Below are positions 1-6,971 of a stretch of DNA of 11,258 nucleotides, in pieces. Made by a program: the position numbers and the translations under genes. The notes beneath the pieces are model-generated. The model worked only from the letters and a program-made list of their open reading frames with translations. It did not search any database and was not told the origin of the DNA. Every line of letters begins with the position of its first letter. Position 1 is the first letter of the stretch. Source of the DNA: a bacterium. Lineage in GTDB: Bacteria > Spirochaetota > Spirochaetia > JABEVK01. Location: the NCBI GenBank assembly GCA_021782055.1, contig JAJXVP010000074.1:1-11258 (forward strand), written 5' to 3'.

Positions 1-119
1 AGCACCGAGGCCTCTTTTAAAGCCTCGGAAAGGTCTTGCGCTGATCCCCAAGCGGGAAAAAGCACGAACAAGAAAAGGATTAGGAGCGTCGGTCGCGAAA
101 AACTTTGTAGATCGTCCAT
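1..119 (-). CDS. Signal-peptide protein, 5' end only (partial)
   Basis: An open frame starts with ATG at 119-117 on the minus strand and stays open for 39 codons to the window edge. The translation begins MDDLQSFSRP, followed by a strongly hydrophobic core (residues 11-22, TLLILFLFVLFP) and a small-residue cleavage site (AWGSA, then QD at 28-29). This is the layout of a Sec signal peptide cleaved after Ala27. The next residues (LSEALKEASV) look like the start of a mature exported protein. The start overlaps the last 40 bases of the upstream membrane-protein gene in another frame. AGGA lies only two bases before the ATG, so the ribosome site is poor and translation may depend on coupling. The gene would be the sixth in the folD operon. 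Function is unknown. What I see is the frame and the signal peptide; export is inferred. Confidence 0.62.
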   Translation of the reverse strand, partial: MDDLQSFSRPTLLILFLFVLFPAWGSAQDLSEALKEASV

Positions 120-433
120 ATTCCTGCTGCGATCAAGCCGACTCCGCTGACATCTAACAGGATCTTTGCAAGCCCGCCTACCAAAGGAAGGGGCGACACT
201 GCGACAAGTAAACCTGCGGCCATGCCCACTAAACCGGTTAGCACACTGTTAGGCTTTTGGAACAACCTCCAGCCACCCCACAGGACCAAAATTCCTGCCG
301 CTATCGTTGAAAAGGGATAAAAGGGGAGCGCATGAATAATACCAGCCATGGCAAACACACCAATTCCCCCGAGCACACCACCAACTCCCAGAGCCAACTT
401 ACCCCGATTCTCTTTTTTCATGAGATCGCTCAT
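80..433 (-). CDS. Small membrane protein of unknown function, 117 aa
   Basis: I do not recognise the family. The 117-residue product is almost wholly hydrophobic, with about four membrane segments (roughly residues 13-35, 41-58, 63-82 and 88-110), many glycines, a charged N-terminus (KKENRGK) and a basic C-terminus (KVFRDRRS). By the positive-inside rule both ends are likely cytoplasmic. The start at 433 is preceded by a strong AGGAGGTG ribosome site. A later in-frame ATG at codon 5 has no such site. The gene lies 14 bases after the AICAR transformylase stop and is therefore probably co-transcribed with the purine genes, although nothing in its sequence links it to purines. It could be a small DUF-type envelope protein. 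Confidence is high that it is a gene and low on any role. Confidence 0.8.
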   Translation of the reverse strand: MSDLMKKENRGKLALGVGGVLGGIGVFAMAGIIHALPFYPFSTIAAGILVLWGGWRLFQKPNSVLTGLVGMAAGLLVAVSPLPLVGGLAKILLDVSGVGLIAAGIWTIYKVFRDRRS

Positions 434-447
434 AGCACCTCCTCGGT

Positions 448-1695
448 TTAGTGACGGAAACTCCGTTGTCCCGTAAAGACCATCGCGGCACCGGCTTCGT
501 TACAAGCCTGAATCACTTCAAAGTCCCTTACCGAACCTCCGGGTTGGACCACGGCGGTAACTCCTTCGCGAAGTCCCACCTCGATGCCATCCCGAAACGG
601 AAAAAATGCATCAGACACCATGATAGAGCCGGGCAATCCGCCACGATTTTTCTGCACCTCAGAATCAATTTCGGTCTTTTGGGCAGGATCAGTCAAGTTA
701 TTGTAAGGGATCTGCCAGCGTTCCCATGAAAGACGATCGGCCAGCTTGCGGTAAGCTTTATCCCGAGCAATCTCGGCAACACCGACCCGGTCTTGTTCGC
801 CGGTTCCTATACCCACAGTAACTCCATCTTTGACGTACAACACCGAATTGCTGGTGACCCCGGCCTCAACTAGCCAACCAAAGCAGATATCCTGCCACTC
901 CGCCTCGGTGGGTTGGCGCATGACCTTAAAATCTTGTCCTTTATATTGTGTCTGGGCTTCAAAAAAATCCCCCGGCGTACGTGCCCTAGGAACAAACGAC
1001 CACTGAGTGACAAAACCCCCATCCATCAAGGATCGCATATCCAGAACTCGTTCACCGGCGAACCCTGCCAGTTGATCCATTCGAGGAATCTCGAGGACAC
1101 GGATATTCGGCTTAGACTGAAACGACTCAACCACCCCAGGAGCAAACGAAGGCGCGGCCACGACTTCTACATAACTTTCAAGAACCTGTGCTGCCGTCTC
1201 GGCATCAAGTTCTCGGTTCACCACGACACAACCGCCAAAAGCTGCCACACGATCGGCAAAATAGGCTTTGTGGTAGGCCTCAAAAAGAGTGCTTCCCATG
1301 GCGACACCGCAGGGATTGTTGTGCTTGATGATCACAGCGCAGGGACGATCCATCAGATACCGTAAGATATTCAACCCCGAATCCACGTCGGTGAGGTTTG
1401 TCTTTCCCGGGTGCTTTCCGCTTTGCCGCAACTCCACATCCGAGACCAACCAGCGGCCAGGCTGGAGACAACGCACACCACCTAACGCTAAGCCACCGTC
1501 AACTAAACGGTATAGGGCCGCTTCTTGGTCAGGGTTTTCACCGTACCGCAAGCCTTTTTTTTCGCCATCAACCACCCACTCAACTTTTTCAAAGCTCAGG
1601 GTCTGACGCTGGGTATCATCAGAAAAGGTGATTTCCATCTTCTTAGGAAAAAAATCTTCTAAAATCGTTTTGTAAGCCGAGCGAAAATCTTTCAT
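448..1695 (-). CDS. purH: Stand-alone AICAR transformylase (phosphoribosylaminoimidazolecarboxamide formyltransferase)
   Basis: This enzyme transfers the formyl group of 10-formyl-tetrahydrofolate to AICAR, giving FAICAR, the penultimate step of IMP synthesis. It is a cytoplasmic enzyme of 415 residues. It has RYGENPDQ (50-57), the catalytic Lys-His pair in IKHNNPCG (K124, H125), AAFGG (151-155), SDAFFPF (361-367), QPGGS (384-388) and the classical C-terminal FTGQRSFRH. It corresponds to the second domain of bifunctional PurH, encoded here as a separate protein. It is longer than that domain because of an extra stretch before SDAFFPF (about residues 311-357). The frame is open up to 1785, but the start at 1695 has AAGGAG nine bases upstream. 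That site overlaps the stop of the IMP cyclohydrolase gene, so the two are surely co-translated. I recall stand-alone forms from Clostridia and spirochaetes. Confidence 0.95.
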   Translation of the reverse strand: MKDFRSAYKTILEDFFPKKMEITFSDDTQRQTLSFEKVEWVVDGEKKGLRYGENPDQEAALYRLVDGGLALGGVRCLQPGRWLVSDVELRQSGKHPGKTNLTDVDSGLNILRYLMDRPCAVIIKHNNPCGVAMGSTLFEAYHKAYFADRVAAFGGCVVVNRELDAETAAQVLESYVEVVAAPSFAPGVVESFQSKPNIRVLEIPRMDQLAGFAGERVLDMRSLMDGGFVTQWSFVPRARTPGDFFEAQTQYKGQDFKVMRQPTEAEWQDICFGWLVEAGVTSNSVLYVKDGVTVGIGTGEQDRVGVAEIARDKAYRKLADRLSWERWQIPYNNLTDPAQKTEIDSEVQKNRGGLPGSIMVSDAFFPFRDGIEVGLREGVTAVVQPGGSVRDFEVIQACNEAGAAMVFTGQRSFRH

Positions 1696-1704
1696 CGGAC
1701 AAAG

Positions 1705-1710
1705 CTCCTT
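1705..1710 (-). promoter_or_regulatory. Ribosome binding site of AICAR transformylase
   Basis: AAGGAG on the minus strand lies nine bases before the ATG at 1695. It overlaps the TAA of the preceding IMP cyclohydrolase gene. It decides the start in favour of 1695 over the longer open frame reaching 1785, which would run deep into the upstream gene. Confidence 0.8.
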
Positions 1711-2380
1711 AGCGGTTTTGAAATTGATAGAGATCCGAGAGAACGGTGGCATCGTTTTCCAGCCATCGGGCAATTCCCTCGTCATAGCTGGCCGTATGCC
1801 GAAAGGCTTTTTTGGCTTGTGCTAAACGGAACTCAAGGCTCACAGCCCCCTGTCCCTGCTCCACCTGAGTTAAGACCGAAGAATAATCTGACGGCTGACA
1901 AACAGGAAGCACCCGAAGAAAATTCTTGGCCGCAGCACGGAGCATACAGGGCCCACCAATATCAATATGGGAACGAGCGGCCTCTAAGGTGACGGCCGGA
2001 TCAGCAGTTACTTGACCAAAGGGGTACAGGTTGACAACGACGAGATCTAGAGGTACCGACTGCGTGCGTTCCAGGTCTTGCTGATGACTGGGATTGTACG
2101 TCTCGCTCAAAAGGCCCAGGTAGACACGAAAATCGAGGGTTTTTACTAAGCCCCCTTGCATTTCGGGCTGGCCGGTATAATCCGAGATCGCCACTAAACG
2201 CCCTTGAGGAGCAAGGGTCTTGAGCAAATCGTAGGTTCCCCCGGTGGAATACACGGTCAGAGAGGGGATCAGCTTCCACAGATTTTTCATAAACGGTTCA
2301 AGACCTGTCTTATCAGCAACACTAATCAAGGCCCGACGCAACGGCACCCCATTATCGACCTGAGTCACACGATTGATCAT
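1709..2380 (-). CDS. purH: Stand-alone IMP cyclohydrolase (first domain of PurH)
   Basis: This enzyme closes the ring of FAICAR to give IMP, the last step of purine synthesis. The 223-residue protein matches only the N-terminal, MGS-like domain of PurH: RRALISVADKTG (15-26), STGGT (45-49), SDYTG (66-70), VNLYPF (116-121), IDIGGP (139-144) and RAAAKN (148-153). The residues corresponding to human ATIC Lys66, Tyr104, Asp125 and Lys137 appear conserved as K80, Y119, D140 and K152. One block is unusual: the common KTLHPxxHxG reads KTLDFRVYLG (80-89), so both histidines are absent. The ATG at 2380 has AGAGGA six bases upstream, overlapping the end of the phosphatase gene 11 bases away. The transformylase half follows 13 bases downstream. 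The split is clean, with normal domain ends and a new ribosome site, so this is not a frameshifted purH. Confidence 0.93.
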   Translation of the reverse strand: MINRVTQVDNGVPLRRALISVADKTGLEPFMKNLWKLIPSLTVYSTGGTYDLLKTLAPQGRLVAISDYTGQPEMQGGLVKTLDFRVYLGLLSETYNPSHQQDLERTQSVPLDLVVVNLYPFGQVTADPAVTLEAARSHIDIGGPCMLRAAAKNFLRVLPVCQPSDYSSVLTQVEQGQGAVSLEFRLAQAKKAFRHTASYDEGIARWLENDATVLSDLYQFQNR

Positions 2381-2391
2381 TTTACGTCCTC

Positions 2392-3975
2392 TTATTGAGC
2401 TTCAGATTTCGCCAAAAGGGTTCGGACATCTTTGTAATCACCATGAATGTCTAGAACCTTTCGCCAACATTGCTCAGATTTTTCAAATTGCTTTTCGTTA
2501 TGATAGACAATCCCAAGATAGTAAAAGCTTTTATAGGCTTTGGGTTCAATTTCGATGGACCGTTCTAAATACCGAATTGCCTTTTCATTATCATTTAAGA
2601 AACAGCAGGTTTGCCCAGCCAAGTAAAACAGTTCGCTGTCGCGGACATCGGAGGTGATTAGCTTTTCAAACTCTTGCAAGGCCACGGGGAACTTTCTTTC
2701 AAGAAAAGCCCGTTTACCGTTTCGTAACGGATCAGAGGCATCGCCCGACGGCCTTTCAGACGAAAAGAAGTCAAAAACCACGAGCGTACGGTCGTCATTA
2801 GGCGAATTGGTACCATAAAACTGATCGACTGTGCGTACTAGCTCTTCGACTGTCTCTCGGGCAGTTTTTCCGCCTTGCGCCAGCATAAACTTCTGCAAAC
2901 GCTCAGTTCCGAAAAACTCACCTTGATCAGAGCGGGCTTCGGTAATCCCGTCAGTATACAAAATCACCTTGGTGTCAGGTTCGAGCTGATAAGACATCGC
3001 TGTGTAGGTGGCGTCCGCAAAAACTCCCAAAATCGTGCCTTCACAGCCTTCACCCAAGCGCTGAACAGCGCCTTGGCCCTTAACCACGCCAATCGCTGCA
3101 TCGTGTCCAGCCAACGAGACAGTAAACTTTCGTGCGGACAGATCTAGAACGCCGTAACACGCTGTTAAATAGAACCCCGTGTCCATAATAATCGCGGCCA
3201 TGTCGCGGTTAACATTTTGAAGGACCTTCTCGGGTTCCCAGTGTCGTTTGGTATAGTACTCAAAGTACGCTTTCACCATGGTGGTGATCAACGACGAAGG
3301 AACGCCATGACCAGAGACGTCGGCTATGAGAATACCAATGAGGTTGTCATCAAGGTGAAAGTAATCAAAATAGTCACCGCCGAGTTCTTCGGAGGGTAGC
3401 GAAACTCCCCACAAATCTAACCCCGGCATACGGGGAAACACCTTGGGGATGATGGCCTTTTGCACACTTTTGGCGATTTCGAGCTCACGAGTCATCTTAG
3501 ATTTGTACTCTTCTAAGATGGTATTTTGCTCGTTGATTTTTTTCATAGCCGCATCCAGGGCATTGGTTACCTGAATAAAATTGTCAAAGCTGGATTCGAT
3601 GACCTTTTCGAAAGCTTTGCGGTTGGTAACATCCTGAATAATCAACGAGATATAAGTTTGGTTAGAGTCTTGGACGCGACTACCGGCCATGTGCACGGAG
3701 ACCTTATCGCCTGACGCATTGCTCATGGTAACATCGAGGTCGTCGAAACTTTCTTGCAAAGCCGAAAGACTCTTTTCACGAACCCGTGCACAAACCTCTT
3801 TCACCGGGAAAAGAAGCTCGTAAACCCCATCGTTGAGCAACAGGTTTTCGGGATACCCCGAAATCCGCTGAAACGTATGATTGACGTAAACAGGTAGACC
3901 CTCACGGTCAAGCAAAACAAAACCCACAGGAATCTGGTCGTACAGAGCCACTAAGCTCGCGGAATCTAGCGCCAT
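2392..3975 (-). CDS. PAS - coiled coil - SpoIIE/RsbU-type PP2C phosphatase - TPR signalling protein
   Basis: This is a 527-residue soluble protein with no signal peptide or membrane segment. An N-terminal PAS domain (about residues 8-118) contains VGFVLLDREGLPVYVN and ISGYPE and ends in QDVTNRK. A helical linker (about 120-175) ending in ELEIAKSVQKAIIP is typical before RsbU phosphatases. The PP2C-like SpoIIE domain (about 176-403) keeps the metal-binding motifs GGDYFDYF (199-206), ADVSGHG (218-224), LYTDG (339-343) and NDDRT (393-397), so it should be active. A C-terminal tail (about 415-527) carries TPR-like helices. Family members dephosphorylate phospho-Ser/Thr on anti-sigma-factor antagonists or other partners in response to a sensed signal. 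No such partner is encoded here. It starts three bases after folD stops, with GAGG seven bases before the ATG, and is followed by the IMP cyclohydrolase gene 11 bases later. The ligand and substrate are unknown. Confidence 0.92.
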   Translation of the reverse strand: MALDSASLVALYDQIPVGFVLLDREGLPVYVNHTFQRISGYPENLLLNDGVYELLFPVKEVCARVREKSLSALQESFDDLDVTMSNASGDKVSVHMAGSRVQDSNQTYISLIIQDVTNRKAFEKVIESSFDNFIQVTNALDAAMKKINEQNTILEEYKSKMTRELEIAKSVQKAIIPKVFPRMPGLDLWGVSLPSEELGGDYFDYFHLDDNLIGILIADVSGHGVPSSLITTMVKAYFEYYTKRHWEPEKVLQNVNRDMAAIIMDTGFYLTACYGVLDLSARKFTVSLAGHDAAIGVVKGQGAVQRLGEGCEGTILGVFADATYTAMSYQLEPDTKVILYTDGITEARSDQGEFFGTERLQKFMLAQGGKTARETVEELVRTVDQFYGTNSPNDDRTLVVFDFFSSERPSGDASDPLRNGKRAFLERKFPVALQEFEKLITSDVRDSELFYLAGQTCCFLNDNEKAIRYLERSIEIEPKAYKSFYYLGIVYHNEKQFEKSEQCWRKVLDIHGDYKDVRTLLAKSEAQ

Positions 3976-3978
3976 TTG

Positions 3979-4875
3979 TTATCCTCGAGGGGGAAACGGA
4001 ATCGAGTGCCGACGGCACGCTGAATACACAGTATTATACATGAGCATCGTGATTGTCATAGGGCCAACTCCGCCTGGAACCGGGGTGATGTACGAGGCTA
4101 AAGGCGCTACAGCGTCATAATCGACATCACCAGCCAGGCGAAAGCCCTTGACCTTGGTGGCATCGTCGACACGGCTTACTCCAACATCAATGACACAGGC
4201 CCCAGGTTTGACCATTTCGGCAGTAATTGTCCCTGGGTGTCCAACAGCGGCGATAACAATATCCGCTCGGCGAACATGCGACGCTAAATCTTTTGTTTTC
4301 GTATGACAAACCGTGACCGTCGCATGGTAGGGGGCCTGCATCAGCATGACGGCCAGGGGCTTGCCAACGATGTTGCTTCGTCCCACGATAACCACTTCAG
4401 CCCCTTTTAAAGGAACTTGGGCTTTTTCTAAGAGTTTAACGACCCCATAAGGGGTACAAGGTAAAAAGGTTGGTTCCCCTAATAGCATTTTACCCAAAGA
4501 AACCGGGTGAAAGCCATCAACATCTTTATCGGCATCAATGGTACGTAGGACACGTTGAGCATCAATATGGGAGGGAAGAGGCAATTGAACCAAAATTCCG
4601 TCAACATCACTTCGCTGGTTCAAGGAAGCGATCAAACGAAGCAAAGCGTCTTCGGTCGTATCAGCAGGCAGACGGTGATCAAAGGAATTCATTCCCAGCT
4701 CTTGGCAGGCTTTTTCTTTGCCTAAGACGTACGAAGCGCTGGCGGGATCCTCGCCAACAAGGACAACAGCTAGACCGGGAACAACCCCATGCGGCTTAAG
4801 ATCCTTGACCAGGACGGATAAGTCGTGGCGAAGCTCCTCTGCAAGTTCTTTTCCATTCAAAACCACAGCGGGCAT
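3979..4875 (-). CDS. folD: Bifunctional methylenetetrahydrofolate dehydrogenase / methenyltetrahydrofolate cyclohydrolase
   Basis: FolD oxidises 5,10-methylene-THF to 5,10-methenyl-THF using NAD(P)+ and hydrolyses it to 10-formyl-THF in the cytoplasm. The 298 residues show the whole family signature: YVLGKEKA (49-56) with the catalytic Tyr49 and Lys53, DGILVQLPLP (92-101), DKDVDGFHP (116-124), PCTPYG (139-144), the nucleotide-binding GRSNIVGKP (165-173) and PVPGGVGPMT (265-274). Length is normal for the family. The ATG at 4875 is preceded by AGAGG about 11 bases upstream, which is rather far. It is the first gene of the operon and has its own promoter. Its product is the substrate of the AICAR transformylase encoded three genes downstream, which explains the grouping. 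The last codons overlap the ribosome site of the phosphatase gene. Confidence 0.97.
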   Translation of the reverse strand: MPAVVLNGKELAEELRHDLSVLVKDLKPHGVVPGLAVVLVGEDPASASYVLGKEKACQELGMNSFDHRLPADTTEDALLRLIASLNQRSDVDGILVQLPLPSHIDAQRVLRTIDADKDVDGFHPVSLGKMLLGEPTFLPCTPYGVVKLLEKAQVPLKGAEVVIVGRSNIVGKPLAVMLMQAPYHATVTVCHTKTKDLASHVRRADIVIAAVGHPGTITAEMVKPGACVIDVGVSRVDDATKVKGFRLAGDVDYDAVAPLASYITPVPGGVGPMTITMLMYNTVYSACRRHSIPFPPRG

Positions 4876-4903
4876 GTAACTTTCTACCTCTTTCTGGCTT
4901 TCA

Positions 4904-4932
4904 GTTATACAGTATTTTAGAGCCTCTGGAAA
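4904..4932 (-). promoter_or_regulatory. Sigma70-type promoter of the folD-purine operon
   Basis: Read on the minus strand, a -35 box TTTCCA (4932-4927, 4 of 6 to consensus) is followed after exactly 17 bases by a -10 box TATAAC (4909-4904, 5 of 6). This is about 29 bases upstream of the folD ATG, leaving a short leader. No riboswitch-like structure fits in so short a leader. Confidence 0.55.
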
Positions 4933-4950
4933 GCCAAACCTGGGGTGAAC

Positions 4951-4978
4951 TTGATTTTTTCAAAAAAAAAGACACAAT
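4951..4978 (+). promoter_or_regulatory. Possible promoter of the beta-barrel/lipoprotein pair
   Basis: TTGATT (4951-4956, 4 of 6 to the -35 consensus) and CACAAT (4973-4978, 4 of 6 to the -10 consensus) are 16 bases apart. They are separated by the AT-rich run TTTTCAAAAAAAAAGACA, about 27 bases before the TTG start at 5006. The match is moderate. A promoter is required here because the neighbouring gene is divergent. Confidence 0.35.
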
Positions 4979-4995
4979 AGGTGGTCACAAAGCGC

Positions 4996-4999
4996 GAGG
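4996..4999 (+). promoter_or_regulatory. Ribosome binding site deciding the TTG start at 5006
   Basis: GAGG at 4996-4999 lies six bases before the TTG at 5006. It is directly against the earlier in-frame TTG at 5000, with no room for initiation there. The later start also gives a normal signal peptide beginning with two lysines. Confidence 0.6.
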
Positions 5000-5005
5000 T
5001 TGCCA

Positions 5006-5608
5006 TTGAAGAAGCTGAGATTGGTTTTTGTTCTGTTCATTCTATTTATTGCCGGGGGCGTAACGTCCCTTTTTGCACAGGCTGAAGTTCTGACCTACGA
5101 TCACCGCGTCCCGGGCGACCGGTCAATGACCATTGACCTAGGGCCTACTTTTCCCCTCTTTATTCAGGATTTTTCTGGCAACTTTGGGCCAACCAACCTA
5201 TCGTTAGGGGCCAACATCGGGCTGGATATTCAGTTTTATCTGACCAACAACTTCAAATTGGGTGGCGAGCTCAAGGGTTTTGCCGCCGGTGACCCCAACA
5301 ATAACCTGTTGTTTATGGTTCCTATTACGGTCAAAGCCGATTACGAGTTTGATTTCTTCCCCTTTACCATCCCTGTCGGTCTGGGGGCTGGCATCTGCTT
5401 CAACAATTACCTAGCAAGCACCAACATCAACCCGGTCTTGTCTCCTACAACGGGATTCTATTGGAACGCGAACACCAGCTGGAGCTTTGGGGTCAACTTG
5501 GCGTATTGGATGATCTTTGATTTGTATTCTGGTAACCCCATCCCCACCTCGCAAGACCGTATCGGGAACTTCCTCGAATCGAATCTTGCCGCAGTTTATC
5601 ACTTTTAG
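5006..5608 (+). CDS. Outer-membrane beta-barrel protein, about 200 aa
   Basis: The N-terminus is a Sec signal peptide: KKLR, a hydrophobic core (residues 6-18), then SLFA|Q or AQA|E cleavage near residues 24-26. The remainder alternates polar and hydrophobic residues in short strands rich in Gly, Asn and aromatics, for example GPTFPLFIQDF, NFKLGGELKGF, TSWSFGVNLAYWM. It ends in LAAVYHF. A terminal Phe preceded by alternating hydrophobics is the usual signal for insertion by the BAM machinery. The length suits a small barrel of perhaps eight to ten strands. Start is TTG at 5006. It stands first in a plus-strand pair, nine bases before the lipoprotein gene, so both may form one surface complex. 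I do not recognise a specific family; an OmpW- or OmpA-barrel-like role is possible but unproven. Nothing suggests the ligand. Confidence 0.8.
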   Translation: MKKLRLVFVLFILFIAGGVTSLFAQAEVLTYDHRVPGDRSMTIDLGPTFPLFIQDFSGNFGPTNLSLGANIGLDIQFYLTNNFKLGGELKGFAAGDPNNNLLFMVPITVKADYEFDFFPFTIPVGLGAGICFNNYLASTNINPVLSPTTGFYWNANTSWSFGVNLAYWMIFDLYSGNPIPTSQDRIGNFLESNLAAVYHF

Positions 5609-5617
5609 GAGCAATTT

Positions 5618-6967
5618 GTGCGCAAGACTTTCTCGGCATTGAATACGGGCAGATTACAACGGTGGGGCCGCCATCTAGCCTTGGGGCTGACCTTGGGTCT
5701 AGTCACATTGCTGTCGTCATGCACGTATGGCGCCAACGGCATCTTTTACAGTTTGGAACACGTCACAAAAATAGCCAACGGCAACGGCTTTGGTTCAAAC
5801 AGCAAATACATCTCGATCAATTCGGTGGTAGAATACCCGGTTTCGGGTACCAGCTATTATCTTGCTACCGGCGGTGCCGACTTATTTTGGGAAAAACCCG
5901 GCTCAGACCTTTGGCAAAACGTGGGTACCCTACCCGGTGTCCATGTTGCCAGCGTGGGGGAACTCCCCGGCGTCGGTAACTCCAATGCGCCCTCTGGTGC
6001 CACGCCCACACTGTATGCCGTTTCGGGTGACGACAATGGTAATAGTGCCCTGTATTACACTCAGGGAGATTTTCACTCAGGATCCTGGCAAAAAATTTCG
6101 TTTCCTGCGGGGCTAACCCCGGTCAACCTCGTTCCTGTTCTCGACTGGAACGCTCACTTTCCTGTGGCCTACCTCGTAAACACCCAAAACTCTACCTTGG
6201 ATTATCAAAATGTCTTTCTGCTGACCCCTTCGAACCCCACAACCCTGACTCAACCCTCACCTACCCAGGGCTACTCGTTGGTCACCAACAACGCCACTCG
6301 GTTTTATGACACCAACCTGGGTGAAAGCTCACCAACTTTGGGGTCACCAGTTATCGCCGCAAGCGTGGATGGGTCGAGTTTAACCTCGGCGACTACCCTG
6401 TACGTTCTTAACACTGGTTTTCTTTGGACAGCCTCGCTCTCGGGCGGTAGTCTTGCTTCATCGGCACCGTTTTATCTTGTTAGTGGCCTACCTGGGGGCA
6501 ACGGTCCCTACGGGGCTATGGCCTATATTGCTGCCCCTGAAGCTAGTTTGACGAGCTCGGGGGTTCTACTTGGTTCATCCGACAATTCTTTGAACGGGGG
6601 CAACCTTTGGCAAGGAACAGTCTCTGGTACCGGTACCGCTGGTGCGACCTGGACAACGCTCAACCAGCTTGCCAGCAATGCCCGCAACAGCTATTCCTAC
6701 ATTTTTGACTTTAATACGATTGCCTACAAGAACAATAAAACACTCTTTATTGGCTCAGTACGCTCTGGCATGGGGCAGATTTATGGCGGCACCTTCGCGG
6801 GGCCCCCCAACTCTAACACCGTCGATACTAACAGCTGGGCGTCCTCGTTGCTCGAGCAATATGGCATTCAAAGCTTCTTTTTAGGCAGTGACGGCGAGTA
6901 CTTCTTGGGAACGTACGGCTTTGGGCTCTGGGTTCAAGCCAGCGACAATACCTTCAGTTTGCAATAA
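5618..6967 (+). CDS. Lipoprotein with probable beta-propeller fold, 449 aa
   Basis: GTG start with AGGAG six bases upstream; the AGGAG overlaps the stop region of the beta-barrel gene. A basic N-terminus (RKTFSALNTGRLQRWGRH) leads into a hydrophobic segment and the lipobox LSSC (32-35), so Cys35 would be lipidated. There is no basic cluster after the Cys. The mature part is rich in Ser, Thr, Gly, Asn and aromatics. It has recurring strand-turn units, each with a GG/SG/GS turn and a Trp near the end (for example LFWEKPGSDLWQNV, GSWQKISF, GGNLWQGTV). It closes with FLGTYGFGLWV (429-439), a form typical of the last blade of YCF48/BNR-like propellers. The fold is inferred. The partner is probably the preceding beta-barrel. 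The gene ends only four bases from the convergent aat stop. Substrate and role are unknown. Confidence 0.78.
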   Translation: MRKTFSALNTGRLQRWGRHLALGLTLGLVTLLSSCTYGANGIFYSLEHVTKIANGNGFGSNSKYISINSVVEYPVSGTSYYLATGGADLFWEKPGSDLWQNVGTLPGVHVASVGELPGVGNSNAPSGATPTLYAVSGDDNGNSALYYTQGDFHSGSWQKISFPAGLTPVNLVPVLDWNAHFPVAYLVNTQNSTLDYQNVFLLTPSNPTTLTQPSPTQGYSLVTNNATRFYDTNLGESSPTLGSPVIAASVDGSSLTSATTLYVLNTGFLWTASLSGGSLASSAPFYLVSGLPGGNGPYGAMAYIAAPEASLTSSGVLLGSSDNSLNGGNLWQGTVSGTGTAGATWTTLNQLASNARNSYSYIFDFNTIAYKNNKTLFIGSVRSGMGQIYGGTFAGPPNSNTVDTNSWASSLLEQYGIQSFFLGSDGEYFLGTYGFGLWVQASDNTFSLQ

Positions 6968-6971
6968 GCCT

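Noticed and set aside
5..28. Inverted repeat CCGAGGC ... GCCTCGG that could be a terminator of the folD operon
   Set aside because: No T-run follows on the minus strand within the window, and the repeat lies in an open reading frame with a convincing signal peptide, so it is more likely coding sequence.
913..1631. Several plus-strand open frames of 60-150 codons opposite the AICAR transformylase gene
   Set aside because: They are antisense shadows with no ribosome site or recognisable protein features. Similar frames opposite folD, the phosphatase and clpA were dropped for the same reason.
1696..1785. N-terminal extension of AICAR transformylase by 30 residues
   Set aside because: It lies inside the IMP cyclohydrolase gene, has no family similarity that I can see, and the ATG at 1695 has a clear ribosome site.
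4957..4970. TTTTTTCAAAAAAAAA as a terminator or operator palindrome
   Set aside because: It is a low-complexity A/T run between promoter boxes, without a GC stem, so it fits promoter DNA better than a terminator.
5000..5002. TTG at 5000 as start of the beta-barrel gene
   Set aside because: The ribosome site GAGG abuts it with no spacing; TTG at 5006 is correctly spaced and gives a better signal peptide.
5662..6116. Plus-strand overlapping frames inside the lipoprotein gene
   Set aside because: They are arginine- and proline-rich frame shadows of the lipoprotein, which itself has a lipobox, ribosome site and full length.
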